The notes under the pieces: model-generated | What the model was told of the DNA's origin: nothing | The model's input: only the letters and a program-made list of their open reading frames with translations | Database searches by the model: none | Shown here: in pieces, positions 25,289-35,800 of the stretch | Layout: every line of letters begins with the position of its first letter | Numbering within the stretch: the stretch's first letter is position 1 | Program-made: the position numbers and the translations under genes | DNA from: Bacteroidetes bacterium GWF2_33_38 | GTDB taxonomy: Bacteria; Bacteroidota; Bacteroidia; Bacteroidales; GWF2-33-38 | Assembly (NCBI GenBank): GCA_001769505.1 | Contig: MEOF01000053.1 | Coordinates: forward strand, 1 to 64,000 | Length of the DNA stretch: 64,000 nucleotides | Direction of reading: 5' to 3'

Positions 25289-27646
25289 ATGTCCGTAAAA
25301 ATAATAATTCTTCTAATTACATTAACTGCCATTTGTTCAGTATTATTTGCCCAAAAATATACAATTAGTGGCTATGTTCGTGAAAAATCGTCAGGTGAGG
25401 ATTTGATAGGTGCAAATATTTATGCAAAAGAAATTTCTAAAGGAACAACCAGCAATCAATACGGTTTTTATTCATTATCTCTTGAAAAAGGAAAATATTC
25501 CATCGTTTATTCTTTTATTGGATACGATGATTTTGTCGAAATTATAACTTTAGATAAAGACATTAAAAAAAATATTGAGTTATCGAGTTCTGTAATAACC
25601 ACCAAAGAAGTGGTAGTTGCCGCCGATAGAATCGAAAATATTGAAAGTACACAAATGGGACAAGTTCGATTACCAATCGAAAAAGTAAAAGTTATTCCTG
25701 CTTTTTTGGGCGAGATTGACGTGTTGAAAACAATTCAACTATTGCCAGGTGTAAAATCAGGAGGAGAGGGGAGTTCAGGTTTTTATGTCAGGGGTGGCGG
25801 ACCTGATCAAAATTTGATTTTACTCGACGATGCTACTGTTTATAATGCCTCGCATCTTTTTGGATTTTTTTCGGTTTTTAACGCCGATGCTGTTAAAGAT
25901 ATAAATCTGATTAAAGGTGGAATGCCTGCTCAGTATGGAGGAAGGCTCTCGTCGGTTCTTGATATTACCATGAAAGATGGAAATAACAAAAAATACGAAG
26001 TTGACGGAGGTATTGGAGTTATTTCATCGCGACTTACGGTTCAAGGACCCATAAAAAAAGATACAAGTTCGTTTATAGTTTCGGCTCGACGAACATATAT
26101 TGATATTTTGGTCGATCCATTTATTAAAAAAACAGCTAAAGCTAAAGGTTCTGGTTATTATTTTTACGATTTAAATGCGAAAGCGAGTTATCGATTTTCT
26201 GATAAAGACCGATTATTTATTAGCGGATATTATGGTCGCGATGTTTTTACTTTCAAAAATAAAGAAGCTGGATTTGATGTACAAATACCTTGGGGTAATG
26301 GTATTTCGGCTTTGCGATGGAATCATTTATTTTCCGATAAGCTATTCCTAAATACAACAGCGACTTTTAGTAGCTATAAATTTAATTTTGAGGCATCTGA
26401 CGAGGATTATGAATTTAACATGTTTTCGGGAATTACCGATTATAGTATTAAGTCTGATTTCAATTATTTGCCATCGGTTCGTCACAATCTAAAATTTGGA
26501 ATATCGTACATTAAACATGTGTTTGTACCAAGTTCGGCAACAGCAAAGATTAATGAAACATCTTTTGACACTGGCGAAATTATTAAGCAACATGCTCGTG
26601 ATGCTGCCATATATATAAATGAAGATTTTGACGTAAACGAAAAATTAAAAATAAGCGGAGGAATCAGAGGAACATTTTTTCAACAAGTTGGTCCGTTTAC
26701 CCGATTTGTTAAAGATGAATACGATAAAACAATTGATACACTTTATTTCGATAAAGGAGATAATGTAAAATGGTATAAACACCTTGAACCTCGATTTTCG
26801 CTTCGATATTCAATTAACATGACTTCTTCAATAAAAGCATCGTTTACTCAAAATTATCAATACATTCATTTGGCAACCATATCTTCAGCTTCGATGCCTA
26901 CCGATTTGTGGATTCCGAGTTCAGAAATTGTTCAGCCTCAATATGGCGTTCAATATGCATTGGGATATTTTCGAAATTTCAAAAATGATATGTTTGAAAC
27001 CTCAATTGAAGTATATTATAAAGAACTCGAAAATCAGATTGAGTACAAAGATGGAGCAAATCCAATGAATACATTTGGCGATAATTCTGATAATTTTTTC
27101 GCTTTTGGAAGCGGACAATCATACGGACTTGAATTGTTCTTAAAAAAACGGTTGGGAAAAACTACCGGTTGGATTGGATATACTTGGTCGAAAACATATC
27201 GAACATTCGAAAATTTAAATAATGGAGAGTCGTTTCCTGCAAAATATGACCGAAGACATGACATTTCTTTCATTGCAACTCATGAATTAAATGAAAAATG
27301 GGTTTTTGCAATGGTGTTTGTTTATTCTACCGGAAATGCACTAACCTTACCCGAAGGCAAATATTACATTAATGGAATGCTAGCAAATCAATACGGAAAA
27401 ATCAATTCGTACAGAATGGCTCCTTATCATAGACTGGATTTGTCGGCAACGTATTATGTTAAGAAAAACAAGAAGATTGAATCGTCGTGGAACTTTGCAG
27501 TTTTTAATGCTTACAACCGGTATAATCCATATTTTATTTATTTTGTTACCGAAGGAACATTAGCTGAAGGAAATCTTGAAACAAAAGCAAAACAAGTTTC
27601 TTTATTCCCAATTTTACCATCAATAACCTGGAATTTTAAATTTTAA
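25289..27646 (+). CDS. TonB-dependent outer-membrane receptor with carboxypeptidase-like N-terminal domain
   Basis: A 785-residue receptor. A signal peptide (through LFAQK) is followed by a CarboxypepD_reg-like beta-sandwich (ISGYVREKSSGEDLIGANI, about 25-100), the plug domain (VLKTIQLLPGVKSGGEG, FYVRGGGPDQNLILLDD) and a long beta-barrel ending in a C-terminal aromatic residue (SITWNFKF), as required by the Bam machinery. It imports an unknown ligand with energy from TonB. The next gene starts on the last base of its stop codon (TAATG), so the two form a receptor/lipoprotein pair. A SusD homologue is absent, so glycan uptake is less likely than for SusCD pairs. Confidence 0.93.
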   Translation: MSVKIIILLITLTAICSVLFAQKYTISGYVREKSSGEDLIGANIYAKEISKGTTSNQYGFYSLSLEKGKYSIVYSFIGYDDFVEIITLDKDIKKNIELSSSVITTKEVVVAADRIENIESTQMGQVRLPIEKVKVIPAFLGEIDVLKTIQLLPGVKSGGEGSSGFYVRGGGPDQNLILLDDATVYNASHLFGFFSVFNADAVKDINLIKGGMPAQYGGRLSSVLDITMKDGNNKKYEVDGGIGVISSRLTVQGPIKKDTSSFIVSARRTYIDILVDPFIKKTAKAKGSGYYFYDLNAKASYRFSDKDRLFISGYYGRDVFTFKNKEAGFDVQIPWGNGISALRWNHLFSDKLFLNTTATFSSYKFNFEASDEDYEFNMFSGITDYSIKSDFNYLPSVRHNLKFGISYIKHVFVPSSATAKINETSFDTGEIIKQHARDAAIYINEDFDVNEKLKISGGIRGTFFQQVGPFTRFVKDEYDKTIDTLYFDKGDNVKWYKHLEPRFSLRYSINMTSSIKASFTQNYQYIHLATISSASMPTDLWIPSSEIVQPQYGVQYALGYFRNFKNDMFETSIEVYYKELENQIEYKDGANPMNTFGDNSDNFFAFGSGQSYGLELFLKKRLGKTTGWIGYTWSKTYRTFENLNNGESFPAKYDRRHDISFIATHELNEKWVFAMVFVYSTGNALTLPEGKYYINGMLANQYGKINSYRMAPYHRLDLSATYYVKKNKKIESSWNFAVFNAYNRYNPYFIYFVTEGTLAEGNLETKAKQVSLFPILPSITWNFKF

Positions 27647-28551
27647 TGAAAAAAATATTTTACATATTCTCAACTCTAATATTATTCGTTTCTTGCGAAA
27701 AGGACATTACAGTTGATTTACCGCAACCCGAAGAAAAATACGTGGTTGAAGGTTACATTGAGCAATATCAGCACCCTTATGTATTTATTTCGAAAAACTC
27801 GGCATATTTTGAAGAAATTTCTTTATCCTCAATCATGGAGAAAATGGTGCTTGATGCCGAGGTTACAGTCTCTGATGGGTTTACTACCGAAGTATTGGAA
27901 TTAATTTATGATTCCTTACAATTTCCATATTACAAATATGTTGGCTCCACAATTATTGGTGAAGCAGGTAAAAAATATGATTTAACAATTAAGATTGGTA
28001 GCGAAGTGTTAACGGCTTCAACTTTTATTCCAAATCCTGTTCAGTTGGATAGTATTAAATACATTTGCGAAACAGATTATGAAATAGGAAACGATACAAT
28101 CGACTCTCTCGGACTTGGCTTTCTTTGGTTTTATTTTACAGACCCCGATACCTTGGGAAATTATTATAAAATGTACACAAAAGTATTGGGCGAGGATTCA
28201 ATTTTTTATCCTCCATTCGCTTCAGTTTCCGAAGATAAAATTATTAACAATCAGTTTGTTGAATTTTCGACTTACCGAGGACAAGACCCATTAATTGAAA
28301 TTCCGGACGACGAATATTATAAATGGTTTTTTAAAGGTGGAGATACAATTATTTTTAAGTTTCAGACTATCGATGTTCGAACCTATCAATTCTGGTACAC
28401 ACTAGAGATGGACAACAGCAGTGGAGGACCATTTTCTACACCAATTACTGTGAGAACTAATATTGATGGAGGACTTGGAATTTGGGGCGGGTATGGAGTC
28501 TTTATTGACACTACCATTGCAAAATTAAAAAATGATTTTTTAGCAAAATAA
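27646..28551 (+). CDS. DUF4249 surface lipoprotein, partner of the TonB receptor
   Basis: A 301-residue lipoprotein. The signal ends in a lipobox LFVSC (Cys17) and the mature start CEKDITVDLPQPEEKYVVEG is typical of DUF4249 proteins, which are regularly encoded directly after CarboxypepD_reg TonB receptors. The rest is beta-rich (for example FTDPDTLGNYYKMYTKV). Start and preceding stop overlap in TAATG, indicating translational coupling. It probably caps or assists the receptor at the cell surface; the ligand is unknown. Confidence 0.88.
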   Translation: MKKIFYIFSTLILFVSCEKDITVDLPQPEEKYVVEGYIEQYQHPYVFISKNSAYFEEISLSSIMEKMVLDAEVTVSDGFTTEVLELIYDSLQFPYYKYVGSTIIGEAGKKYDLTIKIGSEVLTASTFIPNPVQLDSIKYICETDYEIGNDTIDSLGLGFLWFYFTDPDTLGNYYKMYTKVLGEDSIFYPPFASVSEDKIINNQFVEFSTYRGQDPLIEIPDDEYYKWFFKGGDTIIFKFQTIDVRTYQFWYTLEMDNSSGGPFSTPITVRTNIDGGLGIWGGYGVFIDTTIAKLKNDFLAK

Positions 28552-28594
28552 AATATAGAATTATTGAAATAAATAACGATTAATTATAAATACT

Positions 28595-29578
28595 ATGAAT
28601 TTTTTTAGTAAAATGGGCGATTTGAATGCAGAAAAAGAAAACACAAACACTGCAGTTGAAAAAACAAAATGTTTAATAATAGGTTCAGGTCCTGCTGGAT
28701 ATACCGCAGCAATATACGCTTCAAGAGCTGGACTAAAGCCGATAATTTATCAAGGACTTCAACCCGGAGGTCAATTAACAACAACTACCGAAGTTGAGAA
28801 TTTTCCTGGTTACCCAGAAGGTGTTACGGGACCGCAAATGATGGAAGATTTACAAAAACAAGCCGAACGTTTTGGTGCTGATAATCGTTGGGGAATTGCA
28901 ACAAAAGTCGATTTTTCAACTGATACACATAAGGTTTGGTTCGACGATGGTAAAATAATCGAGGCAGATGCTGTGATAATTGCAACTGGAGCGACTGCAA
29001 AATATTTAGGATTAGAATCAGAAAAAAAATATATGGGTTTTGGTGTTTCTGCTTGTGCTACTTGCGATGGTTTCTTTTATCGTAATCAAGATGTTGCAGT
29101 AGTTGGTGGAGGCGATACTGCCTGCGAAGAAGCAACTTATCTTTCGGGTATTTGCAATAAAGTTTACTTAATTGTTCGTAAAGATTATTTACGTGCGTCA
29201 AAAGCTATGCAAGAAAGAGTTTTAAGAAATCCAAAAATCCAAGTTTTATTTGAGCATAATACAAAAGAAATTTTTGGAGATAAAGCTGTAGATGGCGTAA
29301 AACTGATTGATAAGAACGGAACAGAAAAAGATATTAAAGTTACTGGTTATTTTGTTGCAATAGGTCATCAGCCTAACTCGGAAATATTTAAGCCCTACAT
29401 CGACATGGATGAAACTGGCTACATAAATACAATAAAAGGCAGTACCAAAACAAACGTAAAAGGTGTATTTGCAGCAGGAGATGTACAAGACAAACATTAT
29501 CGTCAAGCAATTACCGCCGCAGCATCGGGTTGTATGGCTGCTTTAGATGCTGAACGATATTTAGGAGAAAAAAATTAA
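28595..29578 (+). CDS. trxB: Thioredoxin reductase
   Basis: A 327-residue flavoprotein that reduces thioredoxin with NADPH. FAD-binding GSGPAGYTAAIYASRAG lies at residues 30-46, the redox centre is CATC (154-157, in VSACATCDGFF), the NADPH site is VVGGGDTACEEA, and the C-terminal FAD motif is GVFAAGDVQDKHYRQA. About 24 extra residues precede the usual start of the family; ATG at 28613 (MGDLNAEKEN) is an alternative start. It probably serves the thioredoxins encoded at 6550 and elsewhere. A strong terminator follows. Confidence 0.95.
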   Translation: MNFFSKMGDLNAEKENTNTAVEKTKCLIIGSGPAGYTAAIYASRAGLKPIIYQGLQPGGQLTTTTEVENFPGYPEGVTGPQMMEDLQKQAERFGADNRWGIATKVDFSTDTHKVWFDDGKIIEADAVIIATGATAKYLGLESEKKYMGFGVSACATCDGFFYRNQDVAVVGGGDTACEEATYLSGICNKVYLIVRKDYLRASKAMQERVLRNPKIQVLFEHNTKEIFGDKAVDGVKLIDKNGTEKDIKVTGYFVAIGHQPNSEIFKPYIDMDETGYINTIKGSTKTNVKGVFAAGDVQDKHYRQAITAAASGCMAALDAERYLGEKN

Positions 29579-29603
29579 CGAAAATTCGGGTATTTGAAAA
29601 TTT

Positions 29604-29630
29604 AAGGTCGCTAATGGCGACCTTTTTTTA
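29604..29630 (+). terminator. Rho-independent terminator after trxB
   Basis: AAGGTCGC-TAATG-GCGACCTT, an 8-bp perfect stem followed by TTTTT, 25 bases after the trxB stop. Confidence 0.88.
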
Positions 29631-29806
29631 TGGAATAAATTTAATGATTCAATTAAAATATTTGATGGTTTGTAAAATTTGAGAATGGTATTAATAAGTT
29701 GTTGATAATACTTTATTCGCATGTCGATTTGTTTTAGTAATTTTACCGTTCGATTTTGATTGAAAATAAACTAAATTAAATATAATAATAACTAAATCAA
29801 TTAATT

Positions 29807-32800
29807 ATGAAACAAATCCTACTTTCTTTATTAATGCTGATTTTTGTAAATACATTGAGTTTTTCTCAATTAATTATAAGTCAGTATATCGAAACAAGTT
29901 CAGGTAGTAATCCAAAAGGTATTGAACTATGGAACAATTCAGGTGCTACCATTGACTTTTCAGTTACTGAACTTGTTGTTATGAAAGGTTCTGCTGGAGG
30001 AGCCGCAACAACAACAGATTTTACATTGAATACTGGAACATTGGCTAATGGTGCAGTAATGGTAATTGGAACTGCTCCTGATGTGTTAGGTACTGGGACA
30101 GGCTTTCAGGATTTTGTGACTGCAAACGGTTCCGCTTTCTATGTTAAAGCATTTACATTTAATGGAGATGATGCTCTAGAAATATATTTAGGTGGAGTTA
30201 TGCAAGACATTTTAGGAGATGTAATTGGAGTAGACCCAGCAGGAACTGGTTGGGCAGGCAACGGAGTTCAAACCTACAATCAAAATATTACATTGTTGTC
30301 TGGAATTACAACTGGAGCATCTACGGGTTGGACAGATCCTAGCTTACGATTTGAAGTAACAACGACTGATAATTCTTTAACTGGTTTTGGAATTGCACCA
30401 GTTACTGCATCAACAGAAACAGCTGATTGGAATAATTTGCAATGGCCAAATACAGGAACAATTTTAACCGAAGAAACGTTTGATGTTTATGCTCAGGTTT
30501 ATGAAGCAGGTGTTACCGAAGCTGCTGGTCAAGGAGCTGATATTGAAGCTTGGATAGGTTACAGCACAGATAATACTGACCCAAGCACTTGGACTAACTG
30601 GATTGCTGCAACATATTATACTGATGCTGGAAATAATGATGAATATAAAGCAAATATCGGTGCAGTTTTATCTTCTGCCGGAACTTATTACTACGCAAGT
30701 AGATTCTCAGTAGATAATGGTCCTTATACTTATGGAGGATATGTTGGAGGTACTTGGGATGGAATAACGAATGTCAGTGGAGTATTAACTGTAAACGCTC
30801 GTTGTGCAGACCCTTCAGATTTGACTATCGTTGGAACAACTACAACGTCAGCTCAAATAACATGGACTGAAAATTCTACGGCTAATGTATGGAGTGTTAA
30901 ACATGGTACAACAGGATTTGACCCGGCTACTGAAGGCACATTGCACATGGGAGCAACTGTAAGACCTTATACTATTTGGGCTTTAACTCCGGGGACAGAT
31001 TATGAATTCTATGTTGAAGCTACATGTACAACATCATGGGTTGGTCCAAAATCTTTTAGAACCATCAATACAGCAACAGATATTACAGACTTCAGTTTTG
31101 CCGAGCAAACAGGACTTGCTGTATTTAGTAATGATACAATATATATTGAAGTTACTGGAGGAACAGACCTAACAAATCTTGTTGCAACATACACATTGGC
31201 TTATGGAGCAACTGCTGATATTTTAGGTACACTTCAAGTTAGTGGTTCAACCATAAATAATTTTTCTTCATACGTTACTTACACTATAACAGCAGAAGAT
31301 GGAACTTCTACTCAAGATTGGATTATTGCTACATCTGTAGAAGGAGTTCTGTCAAGTGAAGCAAATATTTTAGCTTATTCTTTTACAGAACAAATGAGTC
31401 CTGCAGTATTTAGCAATGACACAATTTATATTACAGTGAATTCAGGAACAGACTTAACTAATCTTGTTGCAAGTTTCACACTTTCAGTAGGAGCAACAGC
31501 TGAAGTTTCTCTTAATCCTCAAGTTAGTGGAGTTACAGTAAATAATTTTTCTAGCTTTGTAATATATACGATTACCGCTGAAAATGGAACTACAACTCAA
31601 GATTGGGTTATAGCAGTATCTGAATTTGTAATTCCATACTTAATTATTAATGAAGTTGATATTGATCAAACTTCGACTGATACAAATGAGTTTATTGAAT
31701 TATTCGATGGTGGAACAGGAAATACTTCGCTTGATGGTTTTGTTATCGTTTTATATAACGGAAGTGGTGATGTTTCTTATAATGCTATTGATTTAGATGG
31801 TTACAACACTGACAATAATGGATATTTTGTAATTGGAAGTGCAACTGTATCAAATGTCGATTTAGTATCTTTCACATCAAGTAATTTACAAAATGGACCT
31901 GATGCGGTTGCATTGTATTATGATGATGCTACTAGTTTCCCAACTTCAACTCCAGTTACAGCGATTAATCTTATTGATGCAATTGTATATGGAACAAGCG
32001 ATGCACCAAATTTAACAGCAGTTCTATTAAATTCAGGAGAGCTATTCGTTAATGAAAATATGAATGGAAAAAGTACTACTGAATCAATGCAACGTATTCC
32101 AAATGGAACAGGAGGAGAAAGAAATACTTCAACCTATTTGGCAGTTTATCCAACACCTGGAACTGAGAATTTATTTCCTGAAGTTGATTGGTGTAACCTA
32201 CAATGGCCTGAAAATGGAGCAATTGCTTCAGGTACAAGTTTTAATGTATATGCACAAGTTTATGAGCCAGGTATTACCGACGCAGTTGGAGCAGGTACAG
32301 GTATTGAAGCATGGATTGGATACAATTCAACTAATATAAGTCCTGATACTTGGACAAATTGGATTCCTGCTACTTTTAATAAAGACACTACAAATAATGA
32401 CGAATTTATGTCAGAAATTGGTTCAACTTTGACAGTAGGAACATATTATTATGCAAGTAGATTTAAAGTAAACGGAGGAACATATAAATACGGCGGTTTT
32501 AATCTTGGAGGCGGAGGATTTTGGGATGGCTTCGCAAATGTAAATGGAGTTCTAACAGTTTTGAATAATGAAACAGCTGTTTTGGACTTTTCGTTTGCCG
32601 AACAAACAGGTTCAGCAACATTTAGCAACGACACCATTTATATTGAAGTTGACGCTGGGACAAATCTTTCAAACCTTGTTGCATCATTTACCTTATCTAA
32701 TGGAGCAACGGCATCTATTTTAGGAATTAATCAAGAAAGTGGTGTTACAACTAATGACTTTATTAATTTTGTTACATATACTATATTGGCAGAAGATGGC

Positions 32801-35800
32801 ATTGCAACCCAAAATTGGGTAGTATCCGTAAGTGAATATGTTTATCCGTTAGGAACTGATTGTACAAACCCATTTATGGCAATGGCAGGAACCAATACTA
32901 CTGATAATAGTGCAGGAGGTCAATGGTTTGCATATACAGCTCCCGATAATGGAGTAATTAATATTAGCTCGTGCTGTTGCACAGCTGTAGATACAAGATT
33001 ATTTGTATATCTTGACAATTGCTCCAATTTAATTATTGACGAAGATGATACAGATGGTTGTCCAGCAAATACCGAAGATGTAAATTTCTTGATTAATGCA
33101 GGAGAAACAATATATATACTATGGAATGATGATTATACAACTGCAACTTATAATTGGGAACTTTCATACAATTTGTTAAATACAGAAGCAAACATTTTAT
33201 CATTTAATTTTCCAGAAGCTACTTCGGTTGCTGTAATTGATAGCATTAATGCAAAAGTCAACATTGAGGTTGATTACCAAACTAATTTTACCAATTTGGT
33301 TGCTAATTATACTCTTTCTAACGGTGCGATAGCTGAAGTTTTGGGAGTAGAACAAGAAAGTGGTGTAACATCCAACGATTTTAGTTCTTCAGTTATATAC
33401 AAAGTAATTGCACAAGATACTACTTATCAAAGAGATTGGACTGTTAACGTAAGCGAAAGAGTACCTTCTTCGGAAGCAGAAATCTTATGGTTTTCTTTCC
33501 CTGAAGCACTTAACCCAGCTACATTCGACTTTATTAATCATACGATTAATATTGAAGTGGGTATGGGAACTAGTTTAACAGCTTTAACAGCATACTTTAA
33601 CTTATCAAATGGAGCAACAGCAGAAATAGCAGGAATTCCTCAGACTAGCGGAACAACACAAAACGATTTTTCTGTTCCGGTTACATATATCATTACAGCC
33701 GAAGACGGAATCGCATTTAATGAATGGCTTGTTACCGTTACTGTTGCAACATCATTGAACGATCAAGCAGATATTCTTTGGTTTAATTTAAATGAAGCAA
33801 CGGGTACTGCTGTTATGGACAACATGAACCATGAAATTTCAATCGAAGTTACTTGGGATACCGATTTATCAAATCTTGTTGCCGACTTTAATTTGTCTTA
33901 CGGTGCTACTGCAAGCATATTGGGAATATCACAAGAATCGGGTGTTACGGTAAATAATTTTAGTTCTCCGATAACTTATACAGTAGTTTCTGAAGATGGT
34001 ATGGTAACCAATGATTGGGAAGTAACAGTTTACAATGCTCCAATTCCAGCTGGTATCGTTTGCGAATCGGCAGTTGAAGCTTATCAGGGAATGAATTATG
34101 CAAGCCATGCAAATGCAACCGATGAATGGTTCTTCTTTGTTGCTCAAGAATCAGGGTATTTGACGTTAAATACTTGTGGACTTGCAATTTTTGATACATA
34201 CGTAATTACTTATTCTGATTGTGGAACTTATTTAAGCGAATCAGATGACGATTGTGGAGGTACATACCAATCTAATCTAACTGTACCTATGGTTGCCGGC
34301 GATACAATCTGGATTGAATGGGATTACGATACTTATAATCCGGATGGTTATAATTGGGAATTAACGTATTATGTTCCAAATACCGAAAATGATATTATTT
34401 CATTTAGTTTTGCCGAGCAAACTAGTCCTGCAGTAATTGATTATAATAACAATACAATTGCGGTTGAAGTAGTTTATGGGACAGATGTTACAAACTTAAT
34501 TGCAAGTTTTGATTTATCAAATTATGCTAGTGCAAATATTGGAGGCGTACCTCAAAATTCGTCAACAACCATAAACGACTTTACAAATACGGTAATTTAT
34601 ACTGTTGTTGCTGAAAACGGCGATATTCAAGATTGGTCGGTTAATGTTTCTGTACGTCCTTTAACCAATGATTTGATGGTTATATTCCCAGAAGGAGGAA
34701 ATAATACGATGTGTGATTTAACAACAATGAATGTTCCTCTAGGAATTTTTAACAATGGAGATTTTTCAGTTCCAATGGGAGATAGCATATTTGTTTATTA
34801 CAATGTTAATGCAGAACCTAATGTTGAAGATACAATTGTTTTGGCAGCAGATTTTGCTGTTGGCGACACTATGTTTTTTCAATTTCCAGACGCTTACGAT
34901 TTTTCTGCATTAGGTTTTTACGATTATGCAATAGGTTTTGAATATGAAAATGATACTATCGCAACAAATAATGTTACTATAGGTCAAATCAATCATATCG
35001 TATTAACTGTAAGTATTAACGAAGGAGATTCAATACAAATACATGCATCTAGTTTCCCTTATACCTTAACACTTAGTGATAATTACAATGATTATCATTG
35101 GTACAATAGTAATATGACCATGAACGGAAACAACAACCAATTTGAAATTTATGATTTTGGTTGGTATTATATTGAAGTAGATAATGGAGACGGATGTAAT
35201 GCAATAGACTCGATTTTTGTAGAATCTACACCGCCATTTGTTGATTTAGCTATATCTCAACCAAGTCATGGAGAATATTATCAAGCTTGCGAATTAACCG
35301 ATAATCAATCTATAGATTTTAGAATACGAAATGTTGGAGAAGTCTCTATTAATGCAGGAGAAACTATTGAATGTTCATATTTTATTACTGGAAATTCCTT
35401 GGTGTCAGAACAATTTATATTACCAACGAATTTAAATCCTGGTGATGAAATCTCGTATTTATTTACTCAAACTGCAGATTTGTCGGCAATAGGAGTGTAT
35501 GCTTGGACATTTGGAATAAGTTATGTTAACGATATGGATGAAAACAACAATCATGTACAAGGAGCAACTGAGCATGTTCAATACACTGTTGAAATTGAGC
35601 AAGGCGACACCATCTATGCTTATGGTTTTGAACTTCCTATTCGATTAAACACAACTGAATGGAATGACAATTATCTTTGGTATGATGAAACCTTAGCTTC
35701 TGTTACAACATCAGAATATTATGCAAATTCATTTGGTTGGCATTATGTTGAAGTATCGAGCAATAATATGTTTGGTTGTACTGCTATTGATTCGGTTTTA